Assembly: GCF_004348325.1 (NCBI RefSeq)
Contig: NZ_SMKF01000035.1
Span: 1-39,342 of the forward strand
Source: Micromonospora sp. KC213
GTDB lineage: Bacteria > Actinomycetota > Actinomycetes > Mycobacteriales > Micromonosporaceae
DNA: 39,342 nt
Reading direction: 5' to 3'
Shown here: piece after piece, positions 17,361 to 25,885 of the stretch
How positions within the stretch are numbered: position 1 is the first letter of the stretch
Layout of the letters: every line of letters begins with the position of its first letter
Translations under genes and position numbers: made by a program
The notes under the pieces: generated by a model
The model's database searches: none
Seen by the model: the letters and a program-made list of their open reading frames with translations, nothing else
Told to the model about the DNA's origin: nothing

Positions 17361-18355
17361 CGCTGGTCTCCTTGGACGGTGAGGGCGCCCTCGGTGTCCC
17401 GACGCAGGACGAAGCGCTGGTAGACGAGGGCGAAGGCGAGGCTCAGGACGAACATGACGATGCTGATCGCACTGGCGTATCCGACCTCGAAGCGGCGGAA
17501 GCCGTACTGGAACATCGTCACGGCCATGGTTTCGGAGGCGTGGATCGGGCCACCGCCGGTGAGCACCCAGACCATGTCGAACAGCTGGATGGTGCCGATG
17601 ACCGACAGGAACACGGCGATCCGGATGGTCGGTCCGAGCAGGGGCAGGGTGACGTGCCGGAAGGCCTTCCAGGCGTCGGCTCCGTCGGTGACCGCGGCCT
17701 CGTGCAGCTCCTTGGGGATGCCCTGCCGGGCGGCCAGGAAGAGGATCAGGTAGAGGCCGAAGTACTTCCAGGACACCACCAGGAAGACGGCGTACAGCAC
17801 GGTGTCCGGATCGGCGAACACGGCTCCCGCCTCGGCCCCGAGCCACCGCGAGATCACGTCGCCCAACCCCCGGTTGGGCGAGAACACCAGGGTGAAGAGC
17901 ACCGCCGTGGTGACCTCGGAGAGCACGTACGGGGCGAAGAAGACCAGCCGGTAGAGGCTGCGCCCCTTCAGCGGCTGGTTCAGCAGCATCGCCAGGCCCA
18001 GCGCAGCGGGTAGCTGAACGGCCAGGGAGAGCACGATCAACACGAACCCGCGCCACAGGTCGCCACGGAACACCTGGTCGGCGAAGGCTCGGGTGTAGTT
18101 GTCCAGACCGACGTGGTTCTGCGGCAGGCCGAAGCCGTTCCACTTGTACAGGCTGGCGTAGCTGGCCACCGCGATGGGCGCGACGACCAGCAGCAGGAAC
18201 AGCGTCAGCGCCGGCGTCAGGAAGACGGCGAGGGCCCGACGGCGGCCCGGCCGGGACCGGGAAGCGCGCCGCGACGCGGTGGCCGACCCCGACTCCGGGG
18301 GGCCGGCCACCGCGTCGCCCCGCCCGGCGTCCGGCACGGTCGATGGCCTGGTCAT
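17357..18355 (-). CDS. Sugar ABC transporter permease (MalF type)
   Basis: A 332-residue permease. An Arg/Ser-rich cytoplasmic tail of about 40 residues precedes six helices. The EAA loop is EAAVTDGADAWKAFRHVTLP and the last loop contains LTGGGP. It forms a heterodimer with the following MalG-like protein. Start ATG at 18355, 58 bases after the binding-protein stop. CUT1 family, import of oligosaccharides delivered by the upstream lipoprotein. Confidence 0.93.
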   Translation of the reverse strand: MTRPSTVPDAGRGDAVAGPPESGSATASRRASRSRPGRRRALAVFLTPALTLFLLLVVAPIAVASYASLYKWNGFGLPQNHVGLDNYTRAFADQVFRGDLWRGFVLIVLSLAVQLPAALGLAMLLNQPLKGRSLYRLVFFAPYVLSEVTTAVLFTLVFSPNRGLGDVISRWLGAEAGAVFADPDTVLYAVFLVVSWKYFGLYLILFLAARQGIPKELHEAAVTDGADAWKAFRHVTLPLLGPTIRIAVFLSVIGTIQLFDMVWVLTGGGPIHASETMAVTMFQYGFRRFEVGYASAISIVMFVLSLAFALVYQRFVLRRDTEGALTVQGDQR

Positions 18356-18413
18356 GCCTGCTCCACTGGGTGTTCGCCGACGGCTACGGGTCGCTGGGAG
18401 GGGGTGGTCATCG

Positions 18414-19706
18414 CTACTGGCTCTTCGCCACCTGGGTGATGTCCTTGACGATCTGCGCGGCCGTCTTCGTGCCGGCGATCAGTTCGGCGACGCTGTCGTT
18501 GACCTGCTGGCCGACGGCGGGCGGGTACGCCTGGTCGAGGTAGAGCTGGAAGCCGCTGGCGTTGGCCAGGTTCTCCGCGACGATCTTGTTGTTCGGGTCG
18601 GAGATGGCGTCCGAGGCGTCCTTGACGGTCGGCAGGACCGCGCCGGTCTTGGCGGACCGCCGCTGGTTGTCGACGGTGAGCAGGAACTTGAGGAAGTCGG
18701 TCGTCGCGGCGGGGGCGTCCTTGCCGACGGCGAAGCCGTTGCCACCGCCGAACGCGTCCGAGGCGGAACCCTTGCCGCCGTCGACGGCGGGGAACGGGAA
18801 GAAGCCGAGCTTGTCGCCGAGACCCTTCTTACTGGTGGAGCTGGACGCCTGCACGGCCGGGGCCCACTGTCCCATGAGTTCCATGGCCGCCCCACCGTTG
18901 CCCATCGTGGCGGCCTGGCCGTCCGCGGAACCGTACTCGGCGCCGAGGAAACCTCGCTGAAAGGGTTGCAGGTCGATCAGTTCCTTGAGCCGTTCGCCGG
19001 CGGCGACGAAATCCGGGGTGTCGAAGTTCTTGTCCTTGGCAGCCTGTTGCAGGGCGGGCAGCCCACCGATGCGCATAGCCAGGTAGGCCCAGTAGTAGTG
19101 GGCCGGCCACTTGTCCTTGCCGGCCAGCGCGACCGGCACGGTGCCGGCGGCCTTCAGCTTGCGGACGGCGTCGAGGACGCCGGCCCAGGTGGTGGGAACG
19201 GCGCTCACCCCGGCCCGCGCGAAAAGATCCTTGTTGTACCAGAAACCGACCATGCCGAGGTCGAACGGCACGCCGTAGATCCGGTCGTCGATCGTGTACG
19301 GCTGGATGGCGGCGGGCAGCAGACTGCCCACCCACGGCTGCACCTGGTCGGTGATGTCCTTGACCAGGCCGGCCTCGACCTGCTGCCGGAGCACGCCCCC
19401 GCCCCAGGACTGGAAGAGGTCCGGCGGTGAGCCGGCCTGGGTGGCGGTGGTGAGCTTGGCCTTGAACGCCTCGTTCTCCAGCGGCTGGACCTCGACGGTC
19501 ACGTTGCTGTGCGCGCTCTTGTACTCCTGGGCCATCGCCGCCCACACCGGCAGCATCGGCTCGGTGTTCTGGATGTGCCACCAGTTGATGGTCTGCGCGG
19601 CGTTCGGGTCCTGAGAGGTGTCGTCACCGCATGCGCTGAGCAGGTAGGCGCCGGCACCGGCGCCGGCGAGACCGAGCAGGGTTCTGCGGGAGAGGTGCGT
19701 CGTCAT
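18414..19706 (-). CDS. Extracellular sugar-binding lipoprotein of ABC transporter
   Basis: A 430-residue solute-binding protein. The N-terminus has twin arginines (SRRTLLGLAGAGAGAYLLSAC) and a lipobox LSAC, so the mature protein would be lipidated at C26 and tethered outside the membrane. The body has the cluster B substrate-binding pattern (INWWHIQN, GVPFDLGMVGFWYNKDLF, PATWAGVLDAV-like segment). It is the first gene of the operon ahead of two permeases and a LacI-type regulator, and is divergent to a GH43 gene. Xylo-oligosaccharide or arabinoxylan fragments are the probable cargo by context. Start ATG at 19706. Confidence 0.92.
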   Translation of the reverse strand: MTTHLSRRTLLGLAGAGAGAYLLSACGDDTSQDPNAAQTINWWHIQNTEPMLPVWAAMAQEYKSAHSNVTVEVQPLENEAFKAKLTTATQAGSPPDLFQSWGGGVLRQQVEAGLVKDITDQVQPWVGSLLPAAIQPYTIDDRIYGVPFDLGMVGFWYNKDLFARAGVSAVPTTWAGVLDAVRKLKAAGTVPVALAGKDKWPAHYYWAYLAMRIGGLPALQQAAKDKNFDTPDFVAAGERLKELIDLQPFQRGFLGAEYGSADGQAATMGNGGAAMELMGQWAPAVQASSSTSKKGLGDKLGFFPFPAVDGGKGSASDAFGGGNGFAVGKDAPAATTDFLKFLLTVDNQRRSAKTGAVLPTVKDASDAISDPNNKIVAENLANASGFQLYLDQAYPPAVGQQVNDSVAELIAGTKTAAQIVKDITQVAKSQ

Positions 19707-19778
19707 GATCCATCCCTTCGAGGACTCACGAGGTGCTCGGATGCCGGCCGAGCCGGCGGGATCTGGAACGTGTATCTC

Positions 19779-19789
19779 CGAAACTTTCA
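19779..19789. promoter_or_regulatory. Xylan-type operator box CGAAACTTTCA
   Basis: GAAACTTTC (19780-19788) is a perfect GAAA-N-TTTC dyad flanked by C and A, 73 bases upstream of the binding-protein start. GAAA-N-TTTC inverted repeats are reported upstream of Streptomyces xylanase genes as sites of carbon-source repression. Its place between a LacI-regulated ABC operon and a GH43 gene fits that role. Confidence 0.6.
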
Positions 19790-19919
19790 CTGCTTCACCG
19801 GTATTACCGATCGATGGGCGGCACGCTACGAGCTGTTCCCTCCCGGGTCAAGGGGTCTGTCGTGTCAGGACTCGAACCGATAGCGTGTTCCCGACCTCCT
19901 GAGTATCCGGACACCATTC

Positions 19920-19930
19920 GGAAGTTTTCG
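19920..19930. promoter_or_regulatory. Second, imperfect GAAA-N-TTTC box upstream of GH43 gene
   Basis: GAAGTTTTC (19921-19929) differs from the GAAA-N-TTTC dyad at one base and is followed by G. It lies 24 bases upstream of the GH43 start, where a bound repressor would block transcription. Together with the box at 19780 it would give each divergent gene its own site. Confidence 0.4.
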
Positions 19931-19953
19931 AGAGCTGCATCAGAGGAGCCGAC

Positions 19954-21579
19954 GTGTCGACCGAGACCGCTGACGTGGCGACCGCCGCCGGGTCGATCCG
20001 CAACCCCGTCCTCGCCGGGTTCCACCCGGATCCCTCGATCCTGCGGGTCGGCGACGACTACTATCTGGCCACCTCGACCTTCGAGTGGTATCCGGGGGTC
20101 CGCGTACACCACTCCCGCGACCTCGTGCACTGGCGACCGCTGGGCGGGATCATCACCGAACGCCGCCTGCTCGACCTGCGCGGCTGCGGCGACTCCAACG
20201 GGGTGTGGGCACCCGACCTGTCCTGGCACGACGGCGAGTTCTTCCTCGTCTACAGCGACGTCGCCAGCTTCGCCAGCGGCTACTGGGACCCGCAGAACTT
20301 CCTCGTCACCGCCCCCGACATCACCGGCCCCTGGTCCGATCCGGTGAAACTGCACGGTCACGGCTTCGACGCCTCGCTGTTCCACGACGAGGACGGCTCC
20401 AGTTGGCTGCTGAGCATGAGCGCCGACTGGCGGCCCGGGCGGGACCGCTTCGGCGGCATCGAGATCCAGCGCTACGACCGGGACGCCCGCCGGCTCGTCG
20501 GCCGGCCCCGCCTCCTGTTCACCGGCACCCCGGTCGGGCTCACCGAGGGCCCGCACCTGTACCGCCACGACGGCTGGTACTGGCTCATCACCGCCGAGGG
20601 GGGCACGAGCTGGGAGCACCAGGTCACGGTGGCGCGCTCCCGCGAGCTGTTCGGGCCGTACGAGGTGGACCCGGCCGGGCCGCTGCTGACCTCGGTGGGC
20701 CGGCCCGACCTGCGGTTGCAGAAGGCCGGCCACGGCAGCCTGGTCCGCACCCCGCACGGCGAGTGGTACCTGGCCCACCTGGTGGGTCGTCCCTACACTC
20801 CGCTGGGCAACTGCGTCCTGGGGCGGGAGACCGCGATCCAACGGGTCGACTGGCCGGCGGGCGGCTGGCCCCGGATCCCCGGTGGCGTCCCGGCGGACGA
20901 GGTTACCGCGCCCAGCCTGCCCGCGCACCCGTGGCCGGCCGAGCCGGCCACCGACAACTTCGACGGCCCGGAGTTGGGCCCGTGCTGGTCGACCCTGCGC
21001 CGACCGGCCACCCCGGACTGGATCGACCTGCGGTCCCGCCCGTCGTACCTGCGGGTGCACGGTGGGCAGTCGCCGGTGGGGCGGCAGACGCCCAGCCTGG
21101 TCGCGCGGCGGGTCGGGGCGACGCACTGTTCGCTGGAGACGGTGGTCGAGTTCGACCCGCTCGACCACCGCCAGTTGGCCGGGGTCACCACCTACTACAA
21201 CACCCTCAACTGGCACCACCTCTACCTGACCCGGGCCGACGACGGCCGGACGGTACTGGAGCTGCTCAGCGCCGACAGCGGGCGGCGCACCGCGTACCCC
21301 GAGCTGACCGTCGACGCCGACGGCGTCACCCGGGTCGGCCTGCGTGCGGAGTTCGACGGGCCCGTCGTCCGCTTCGGCTACGACCTCGGCGCCGGTTGGC
21401 GGCAGCTTCCGGTGGAGTTGGACGCGACGATCCTCTCCGACGAGCACGCCGCGCTGATCATCGACGGGGAGCCGGCGGCGTGGGGCTTCACCGGGGCGTT
21501 CCTCGGCCTGTGGGTGCAGGATCTCGGCGGCGACGGCGGCCACGCCGACTTCGACCTCGCCACCTACCGGGAGCACTGA
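19954..21579 (+). CDS. GH43 beta-xylosidase/alpha-L-arabinofuranosidase
   Basis: A 541-residue glycoside hydrolase without a signal peptide, so probably cytoplasmic and acting on imported oligosaccharides. The five-bladed propeller has the base D26 (GFHPDPSI), the pKa modulator D139 (GFDASLF) and the acid E198 (LTEGPHLYRHDGWYW). Residues about 330-535 form the C-terminal beta-sandwich typical of XynB-like GH43 enzymes. Length matches that group. The GTG start has AGAGGAG 6 bases upstream. It is divergent to the ABC operon and shares GAAACTTTC-type boxes with it, which makes a compact xylan/arabinoxylan utilisation unit. Confidence 0.93.
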   Translation: MSTETADVATAAGSIRNPVLAGFHPDPSILRVGDDYYLATSTFEWYPGVRVHHSRDLVHWRPLGGIITERRLLDLRGCGDSNGVWAPDLSWHDGEFFLVYSDVASFASGYWDPQNFLVTAPDITGPWSDPVKLHGHGFDASLFHDEDGSSWLLSMSADWRPGRDRFGGIEIQRYDRDARRLVGRPRLLFTGTPVGLTEGPHLYRHDGWYWLITAEGGTSWEHQVTVARSRELFGPYEVDPAGPLLTSVGRPDLRLQKAGHGSLVRTPHGEWYLAHLVGRPYTPLGNCVLGRETAIQRVDWPAGGWPRIPGGVPADEVTAPSLPAHPWPAEPATDNFDGPELGPCWSTLRRPATPDWIDLRSRPSYLRVHGGQSPVGRQTPSLVARRVGATHCSLETVVEFDPLDHRQLAGVTTYYNTLNWHHLYLTRADDGRTVLELLSADSGRRTAYPELTVDADGVTRVGLRAEFDGPVVRFGYDLGAGWRQLPVELDATILSDEHAALIIDGEPAAWGFTGAFLGLWVQDLGGDGGHADFDLATYREH

Positions 21580-21708
21580 CCCCGGCCGCCGCACCCGTCC
21601 CGCCTCTCGCTGCCCACGGTCCGTCGCCACGAGAAACTTCGCCCCGCCGGGCAACCCCCGGCGTCGCCGACTCCGTGACTATCCCGGAATCAGGGATCGG
21701 AGGACGGA

Positions 21709-21774
21709 ATGGGCGATCGTGACGCGGCATTCGCGGAGTACTTCGCGGCCAGATCGGAGGCGATGCGCGGTACC
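21709..21774 (+). pseudogene. Truncated SigE-family sigma factor N-terminus
   Basis: An ATG with GGAGG 6 bases upstream starts MGDRDAAFAEYFAARSEAMR-GTA, the usual opening of the actinomycete SigE-family ECF sigma factors, which normally continues with a YLLCGD-type motif and sigma region 2. Here the resemblance stops after about 22 codons. The following sequence is the 3' end of an unrelated gene in the opposite direction. The remaining sigma gene is not found anywhere in the window. This marks a deletion or insertion junction at about 21775. Confidence 0.6.
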
Positions 21775-21775
21775 G

Positions 21776-22315
21776 CTAAGGCACCCTGGGTGCGGCGGCT
21801 AGGTGGCCGCCTTCGCCCTCCCATGAGTCCTGGGCAGCAGGATCGGCCCCGGCAGGAGCCGGTATGCCGACGGTGTGCAGGATGTCTTGTGCGTGGACGC
21901 GGTTGTCGCTGGACGCGGCTATGGCCAGGGCCGCGTCGGCGGTGCGTTTCGCGGTGCCCGGCGGTACGACGAGCAGATCGACTCGGTCGCTGTCCTCGAT
22001 CAGCGCGGTGAGCAGGCTGGCGGGTTGGCTGGTGAAGTAGCCGAGGCGAAGGAGCCGGCCGGCCACGCCTAGCCGGCGGCGGGGGTGGTCGGTCCAGCCG
22101 GCGGAGCTGAGGACCAGCCGGGTGATTGGTCCGTGCAGCCGGTCGATAACCAAGATCAGGCCGGGCAGCTCGGCGACGGGGTCAGTCGAACGGGGCCACC
22201 ATCCGCCATCCAAAAGGGTGCGGCGCGACCCGGTGGGCTGCATCCGCAGGCGAGGCGTAGACGGTGGCGTTGGCGAGATCGCCGTCCTGCGGCGGGACGT
22301 ACCGTTGAGCGTCAT
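21776..22315 (-). CDS. DUF5994 family protein
   Basis: A 179-residue soluble protein with the family hallmark RLRMQPTGSRRTLLDGGWWPRS followed by ELPGLILVIDRLHGPITRLVL and a C-terminal segment DRVDLLVVPPGTAKRTADAAL. The function of the family is unknown; members occur in many actinobacteria, often several per genome. The ATG start has a strong purine-rich ribosome site (GGGAGGGAGAGG). The last residues run right up to the sigma-factor junction, so the C-terminus may be altered. A decayed second copy lies at 27460-27850. Confidence 0.85.
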   Translation of the reverse strand: MTLNGTSRRRTAISPTPPSTPRLRMQPTGSRRTLLDGGWWPRSTDPVAELPGLILVIDRLHGPITRLVLSSAGWTDHPRRRLGVAGRLLRLGYFTSQPASLLTALIEDSDRVDLLVVPPGTAKRTADAALAIAASSDNRVHAQDILHTVGIPAPAGADPAAQDSWEGEGGHLAAAPRVP

Positions 22316-22428
22316 ATCCCTCTCCCTCCCGCCTCGTCGCCCTGGGGTTACCAGTTTTCGACGTCAGGCAGGGTTGGCGTGCGCGATCGCGATAGGTACC
22401 GAGCCGCCCTGGACGGCGCGGGAGCGGG

Positions 22429-22611
22429 TCAGCGTTGGTGGCGCAGTTGGGTGATCCGGGCGGCGCCGACCGCCATGGTCAGCAGGGCCGTGCCGACACC
22501 GGCGATCAGCAGCCCCAGCGCCAGTGGCAAGCCCTCGTGCATCCACAGGAAGCTGACCTCGGCGCTGCGCGTGTTCTGCAGCATGAAGACGATCAACGCC
22601 ACGGCCAGCAA
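22429..22611 (-). CDS. LapA-domain (DUF1049) small membrane protein, N-terminus disrupted
   Basis: About 60 residues with two hydrophobic helices: LLAVALIVFMLQNTRSAEVSFLWMHE, then LALGLLIAGVGTALLTMAVGAARITQLRHQR. The N-T-x-x-x-x-V-x-F-L motif between the helices is typical of the LapA domain of inner-membrane proteins. The upstream residues RTGAAWVAT also fit the family but are cut off by an in-frame stop at 22660-22662. An ATG at 22670 (MNADRQTDVHP) is in another frame, so a single-base indel has probably occurred. Translation might still begin at the TTG at 22611. It sits in a run of minus-strand stress/membrane genes. Confidence 0.6.
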   Translation of the reverse strand: MLAVALIVFMLQNTRSAEVSFLWMHEGLPLALGLLIAGVGTALLTMAVGAARITQLRHQR

Positions 22612-22752
22612 CGTGGCTACCCAGGCGGCACCGGTGCGGGGTGGACATCCGTCTGGCGGTCAGCGTTCATGGCGGAGCGGTCGTGGGCCGTTGCGGTGCA
22701 GTGGTGGCCCGGTCCGCACGTTCGCGGTGCGTGTGGTGAGACATGACGTCCC

Positions 22753-22911
22753 CTACGGGTTGGCCGGGGTCAGGCACCTCAAGACGGCATGTCGCTTCCA
22801 GTATATGCCCATCGTACGCCTGTTCGGCCGGAACTGCTTCTCGGCGGTCTCGTCGACCGCGGTCAATGCCGTTTCCGGCAGGAAATACCGCCGGTTCCGG
22901 TGCCGGAACAC
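22753..22911 (-). CDS. Possible 52-residue hypothetical protein
   Basis: A basic ORF from GTG at 22911 (MFRHRNRRYFLPETALTAVD...RCLTPANP) in the otherwise gene-free stretch 22671-23009. There is no clear ribosome site and no family was recognised. Codon use is less GC-biased than its neighbours. It may be a decayed gene. Nothing else was seen in this 340-base gap. Confidence 0.2.
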   Translation of the reverse strand: MFRHRNRRYFLPETALTAVDETAEKQFRPNRRTMGIYWKRHAVLRCLTPANP

Positions 22912-23009
22912 GCGGTGGTAAACGGCAGCTGTCGCAGGCCTCGCAGCGGCACCAGCGGGTTCTCGGCACTCGGTACGCGACCGCACCGTGATGCTGGTCC
23001 GTACCGCCG

Positions 23010-23270
23010 TTACAGATACTGGCCGGTCGTCTCGCTGTCCTGCCTGGCCACCCGGACGGCTACCACGTTGGCGAGGTTGACGATGACGGCATTCTCGGTT
23101 GCCTCCCGGTTGTACCTGGCACGGGTCAGGACCAGACTGCGCCGCTCGTCCAATGCCTTGGCGATCACCCCAAGCGCCTCGTCGGGGCCGGTGAAATCGG
23201 TGGTCAGCACGGAGACGTCCTCACCGCCTACCGGGTGAAACCGAATGATCAGTTCGACATTCTCAGCCAC
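23010..23270 (-). CDS. Small conserved-looking hypothetical protein (86 aa)
   Basis: From the GTG at 23270, with GGAAGGAG 6 bases upstream, an 86-residue acidic-to-neutral protein reads VAENVELIIRFHP and ends with VIVNLANVVAVRVARQDS. The strand-rich pattern (alternating hydrophobics in ELIIRF, VSVLTTDF, SLVLTRARY, AVIVNLANVVAVRV) suggests a small beta-sheet fold. No family was recognised. The longer open frame upstream is not coding-like. It lies between the BrkB gene and the LapA gene on the same strand, 211 bases after the BrkB stop. Confidence 0.65.
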   Translation of the reverse strand: MAENVELIIRFHPVGGEDVSVLTTDFTGPDEALGVIAKALDERRSLVLTRARYNREATENAVIVNLANVVAVRVARQDSETTGQYL

Positions 23271-23481
23271 GCTCGACTCCTTCCGGGAGGCGTATCGCAC
23301 GTCGAGCCCATGCTCCGGCTCGCGAGCACCGGCCTGCCACCGGCCGCCGCCCAACCTGTACCCGGGGACGTCGCGGATTCCACATCCCACTCTCGCTCAC
23401 TGAGCCAGCTGCTGGCGGCGAATCGGACCAGGCTTGCGGGTAGCGGCCCGCTGCCGTTGCCCGCGCTCACGCCGGCCGCCC

Positions 23482-24471
23482 CTATCCCGGACTCCGGTGA
23501 TCAGCGGTTTGTTCGCGCGCCGACCCAATATCGGGGACGGTGGTTGGTTCCGCCGTGGCAATGTCCTGATCGCTGGACATCCTTGGCAATTTGCCTCCTA
23601 GGGCGAGGTCGGTGACATCGCCGATGGTGGCGGTAGCGGTGAGCGCCGCCGCGAACAGAACGAGCTGGTTGACGACACTGAGCGACACCAGCAGCCCAAC
23701 CGTGCCCGCGACCACGTGATAGGTGGGGTTGGCCTCGATGCGCTGCACGAAGAAGCCACCGACGGTCTTGAGCAGCTCCAGCCCGATCGCGACGAGCAGC
23801 GCCGGTAACGCGACCCGGCGCGGCGGCATCCGCAGCCGCGGCAACCCGGTCAGCACGGCGATCGACAGCAAGGTGTTCACGGCGACGCCGACCACGAGGC
23901 CGACCACGGCGAGCAACCCGCGGGTCAGGGCGGCGTCCGCGCCGGTGGTGTCGATCAGTCGGCTGGCCAACGCGGTTGTCGTGAACGCTGTCGCCAGGGA
24001 CACGACCAGCAGGAGGCCGAGTCCGGTCAACACGAGCAGGTCGATCAGCAGGCGGACGACGAAGGTGCCGGGATACTCGGGCAGACGCCAGACCTTGCGG
24101 ATCGAGGAGCGCAGCGCGTTTACCCAGAACCAGCCGGTGACCGGCAGGCCGAGGAACGCGATCACCCCGGCGGCGCCGCGCGCGGTGCGTAGCGCCTGCA
24201 CGTCGAGGTTGGGCAGGTTCTGGTCAAGATAGCGCTGCACCGAACGTTGCACCGCGGGATCGTCGAGCACGAACCCGAAGAGCGCGAAGCCGAGCAGGGC
24301 CAGCGCGAACGTGGCGAAGAACGCGTAGTAGGTCACCGCCGCGGCGAGCCGACCGCCGTCGGCCTCGGCGTAGCGCACCGCGGCCCGGGCCAGGTGGTCC
24401 AGCCAACCGTGCCGGCGGCGTGCCCGCCACCACATCGCGGCGCCCCGCTGTCGCCTGCTCCCGACCGTCAC
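23482..24471 (-). CDS. YihY/BrkB-family inner membrane protein
   Basis: A 329-residue protein with about six membrane helices. The family signature near the N-terminus is LAAAVTYYAFFATFALALLGFALFG, followed by VTGWFWVNALRSSIRKVW and a late AGTVGLLVSLSVVNQLVLFAAAL. Family members are of uncertain function and are not the ribonuclease BN once proposed. The C-terminus is a short hydrophilic tail. The GTG at 24471 is the longest start. It begins 64 bases after the stop of the AI-2E-type transporter gene on the same strand, so the two probably form an operon. Confidence 0.9.
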   Translation of the reverse strand: MTVGSRRQRGAAMWWRARRRHGWLDHLARAAVRYAEADGGRLAAAVTYYAFFATFALALLGFALFGFVLDDPAVQRSVQRYLDQNLPNLDVQALRTARGAAGVIAFLGLPVTGWFWVNALRSSIRKVWRLPEYPGTFVVRLLIDLLVLTGLGLLLVVSLATAFTTTALASRLIDTTGADAALTRGLLAVVGLVVGVAVNTLLSIAVLTGLPRLRMPPRRVALPALLVAIGLELLKTVGGFFVQRIEANPTYHVVAGTVGLLVSLSVVNQLVLFAAALTATATIGDVTDLALGGKLPRMSSDQDIATAEPTTVPDIGSAREQTADHRSPG

Positions 24472-24535
24472 GCCGCTTGCCGTACCCGACGGCGGTCCCG
24501 GTCACGCACGACACGCCACCAAACCACGCCAGGTT

Positions 24536-25885
24536 TCACGGCGCGGCCGGCGTCCCTGGGGCGGGACCGACAGAGGTGGCAACCGGCGGCGTTCCCCCTT
24601 CCGTAGGCTCGTCGGCCGGCCGCACGATCTGCGCGCCTTCGCGCTGGTTCTCGTCGACCGGTCGGGTTCCCGGCGGTTCCCGGTCAGGAGTGGGCTCGCC
24701 CTGCGGGTGCTCACTGAGGTAGCGCACGGCCGTGTTGGCCACGGCAAGCAGCGGAACGGCCACGAGCGCGCCGACGATGCCAGCGACAACGAGCCCGGTG
24801 GCGATTGCGAGGATGACAGCGAGCGGATGCAGGGCGACAGCACGGCCCATGATGAGCGGCTGCAGGACATGGCCCTCCAGCTGTTGCACGCCGATGACGA
24901 CAGCAAGAACGATGAGCGCGCTGACCGGGCCCTGGGTGACCAGCGCTACCAGGACCGCGACCGTGCCGGACAGGGTGGCGCCGATGACCGGAATGAACGC
25001 CCCCAGGAACACCAGCCCCGCCAGCGGCAGTGCGAGCGGGACACGCAGCACCGCCAAACCAATGCCGATACCGACGGCATCGACGAACGCGACGAGCACC
25101 GTGGCGCGGACGTACGACCCAAGGGTGTGCCAGGAGTAGTGGCCGGCCCGGGCCACCGGGACGCGAGCCGCGCGCGGCAACATCCGGCACAGGAACCGCC
25201 AGATCTGCGCCCCGTCACGCAGGAAGAAGAACAGGGTGAACAGCACCAGGAAGAACCCGGCGACCACCTCGCCCAACGTCGTGGCGGTGCTCAACGCGCC
25301 GGACGTGATCGCCCCCTGGTTCTCGGACACCTGCTGCTGCAGCCGTTCGAGCGCGGCGCTGAGCTGCGCCTGGGAGATGCCCAGCGGGCCGCGCGAAAGC
25401 CGCGCCTGTATCTCCTCCACCCCTTCACGGACCTGCACGGACAGGTCACCGAACTGGGAGACGACCGTCCCGACGATCAGACCCAGACCGGCTGACACGG
25501 CCGCCAACCCACCCACGAGCACCATGCCGGCAGCCAGCGACCGGTTGACTCCCCGGTTTCGCAACCCCCGAACCGCCGGCTCGAACAGGGCGGCGAGCAG
25601 CAACGCCACCACCACCGGGATGACCACGATACGCAAGAACCCGATCAGTCTGATCAGCAGATAGGCGGTAGCCACGAACAAGATCAGCCGCCACGCCCAC
25701 GCACCGGCGATCCGCACACCGCGGGGAATGCCGTCGTCCACGCTCGATGCCGCCTCCGCGACGACCACCGGCCTTGTCGACTCACCCGACGGGAAGTCAG
25801 CCCGAAACGGCGGCAGCGAGCCGCCCTGCCGCGCGGCCGCCACACGCGCTCGCGCCCGCTCACGCACCGACGCGACCCAGCACAT
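24536..25885 (-). CDS. AI-2E family transporter-like permease
   Basis: A 449-residue membrane protein. A 60-residue charged N-terminus precedes paired helices, an extracytoplasmic coiled segment (VREGVEEIQARLSRGPLGISQAQLSAALERL), and the conserved core (FFLRDGAQIWRFL, GSYVRATVLVAFVDAVGIGIGLAVL, GAFIPVIGATLSGTVAVLVAL, GVQQLEGHVLQPLIMGR). This is the AI-2E/PerM/YtqI-type fold; most members export small solutes or ions and few truly move AI-2. A Pro/Glu-rich cytoplasmic tail of about 60 residues ends the protein. Start ATG at 25885. Confidence 0.92.
   Translation of the reverse strand: MCWVASVRERARARVAAARQGGSLPPFRADFPSGESTRPVVVAEAASSVDDGIPRGVRIAGAWAWRLILFVATAYLLIRLIGFLRIVVIPVVVALLLAALFEPAVRGLRNRGVNRSLAAGMVLVGGLAAVSAGLGLIVGTVVSQFGDLSVQVREGVEEIQARLSRGPLGISQAQLSAALERLQQQVSENQGAITSGALSTATTLGEVVAGFFLVLFTLFFFLRDGAQIWRFLCRMLPRAARVPVARAGHYSWHTLGSYVRATVLVAFVDAVGIGIGLAVLRVPLALPLAGLVFLGAFIPVIGATLSGTVAVLVALVTQGPVSALIVLAVVIGVQQLEGHVLQPLIMGRAVALHPLAVILAIATGLVVAGIVGALVAVPLLAVANTAVRYLSEHPQGEPTPDREPPGTRPVDENQREGAQIVRPADEPTEGGTPPVATSVGPAPGTPAAP

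Noticed and set aside
17361..18143. Upstream open extension of the MalG-type permease
   Set aside because: It overlaps the MalF-type permease gene completely; the ATGA overlap at 17357-17360 gives the true start.
19804..21654. 616-residue minus-strand frame opposite the GH43 gene
   Set aside because: No motifs and shadow composition; GH43 catalytic residues on the plus strand are all present.
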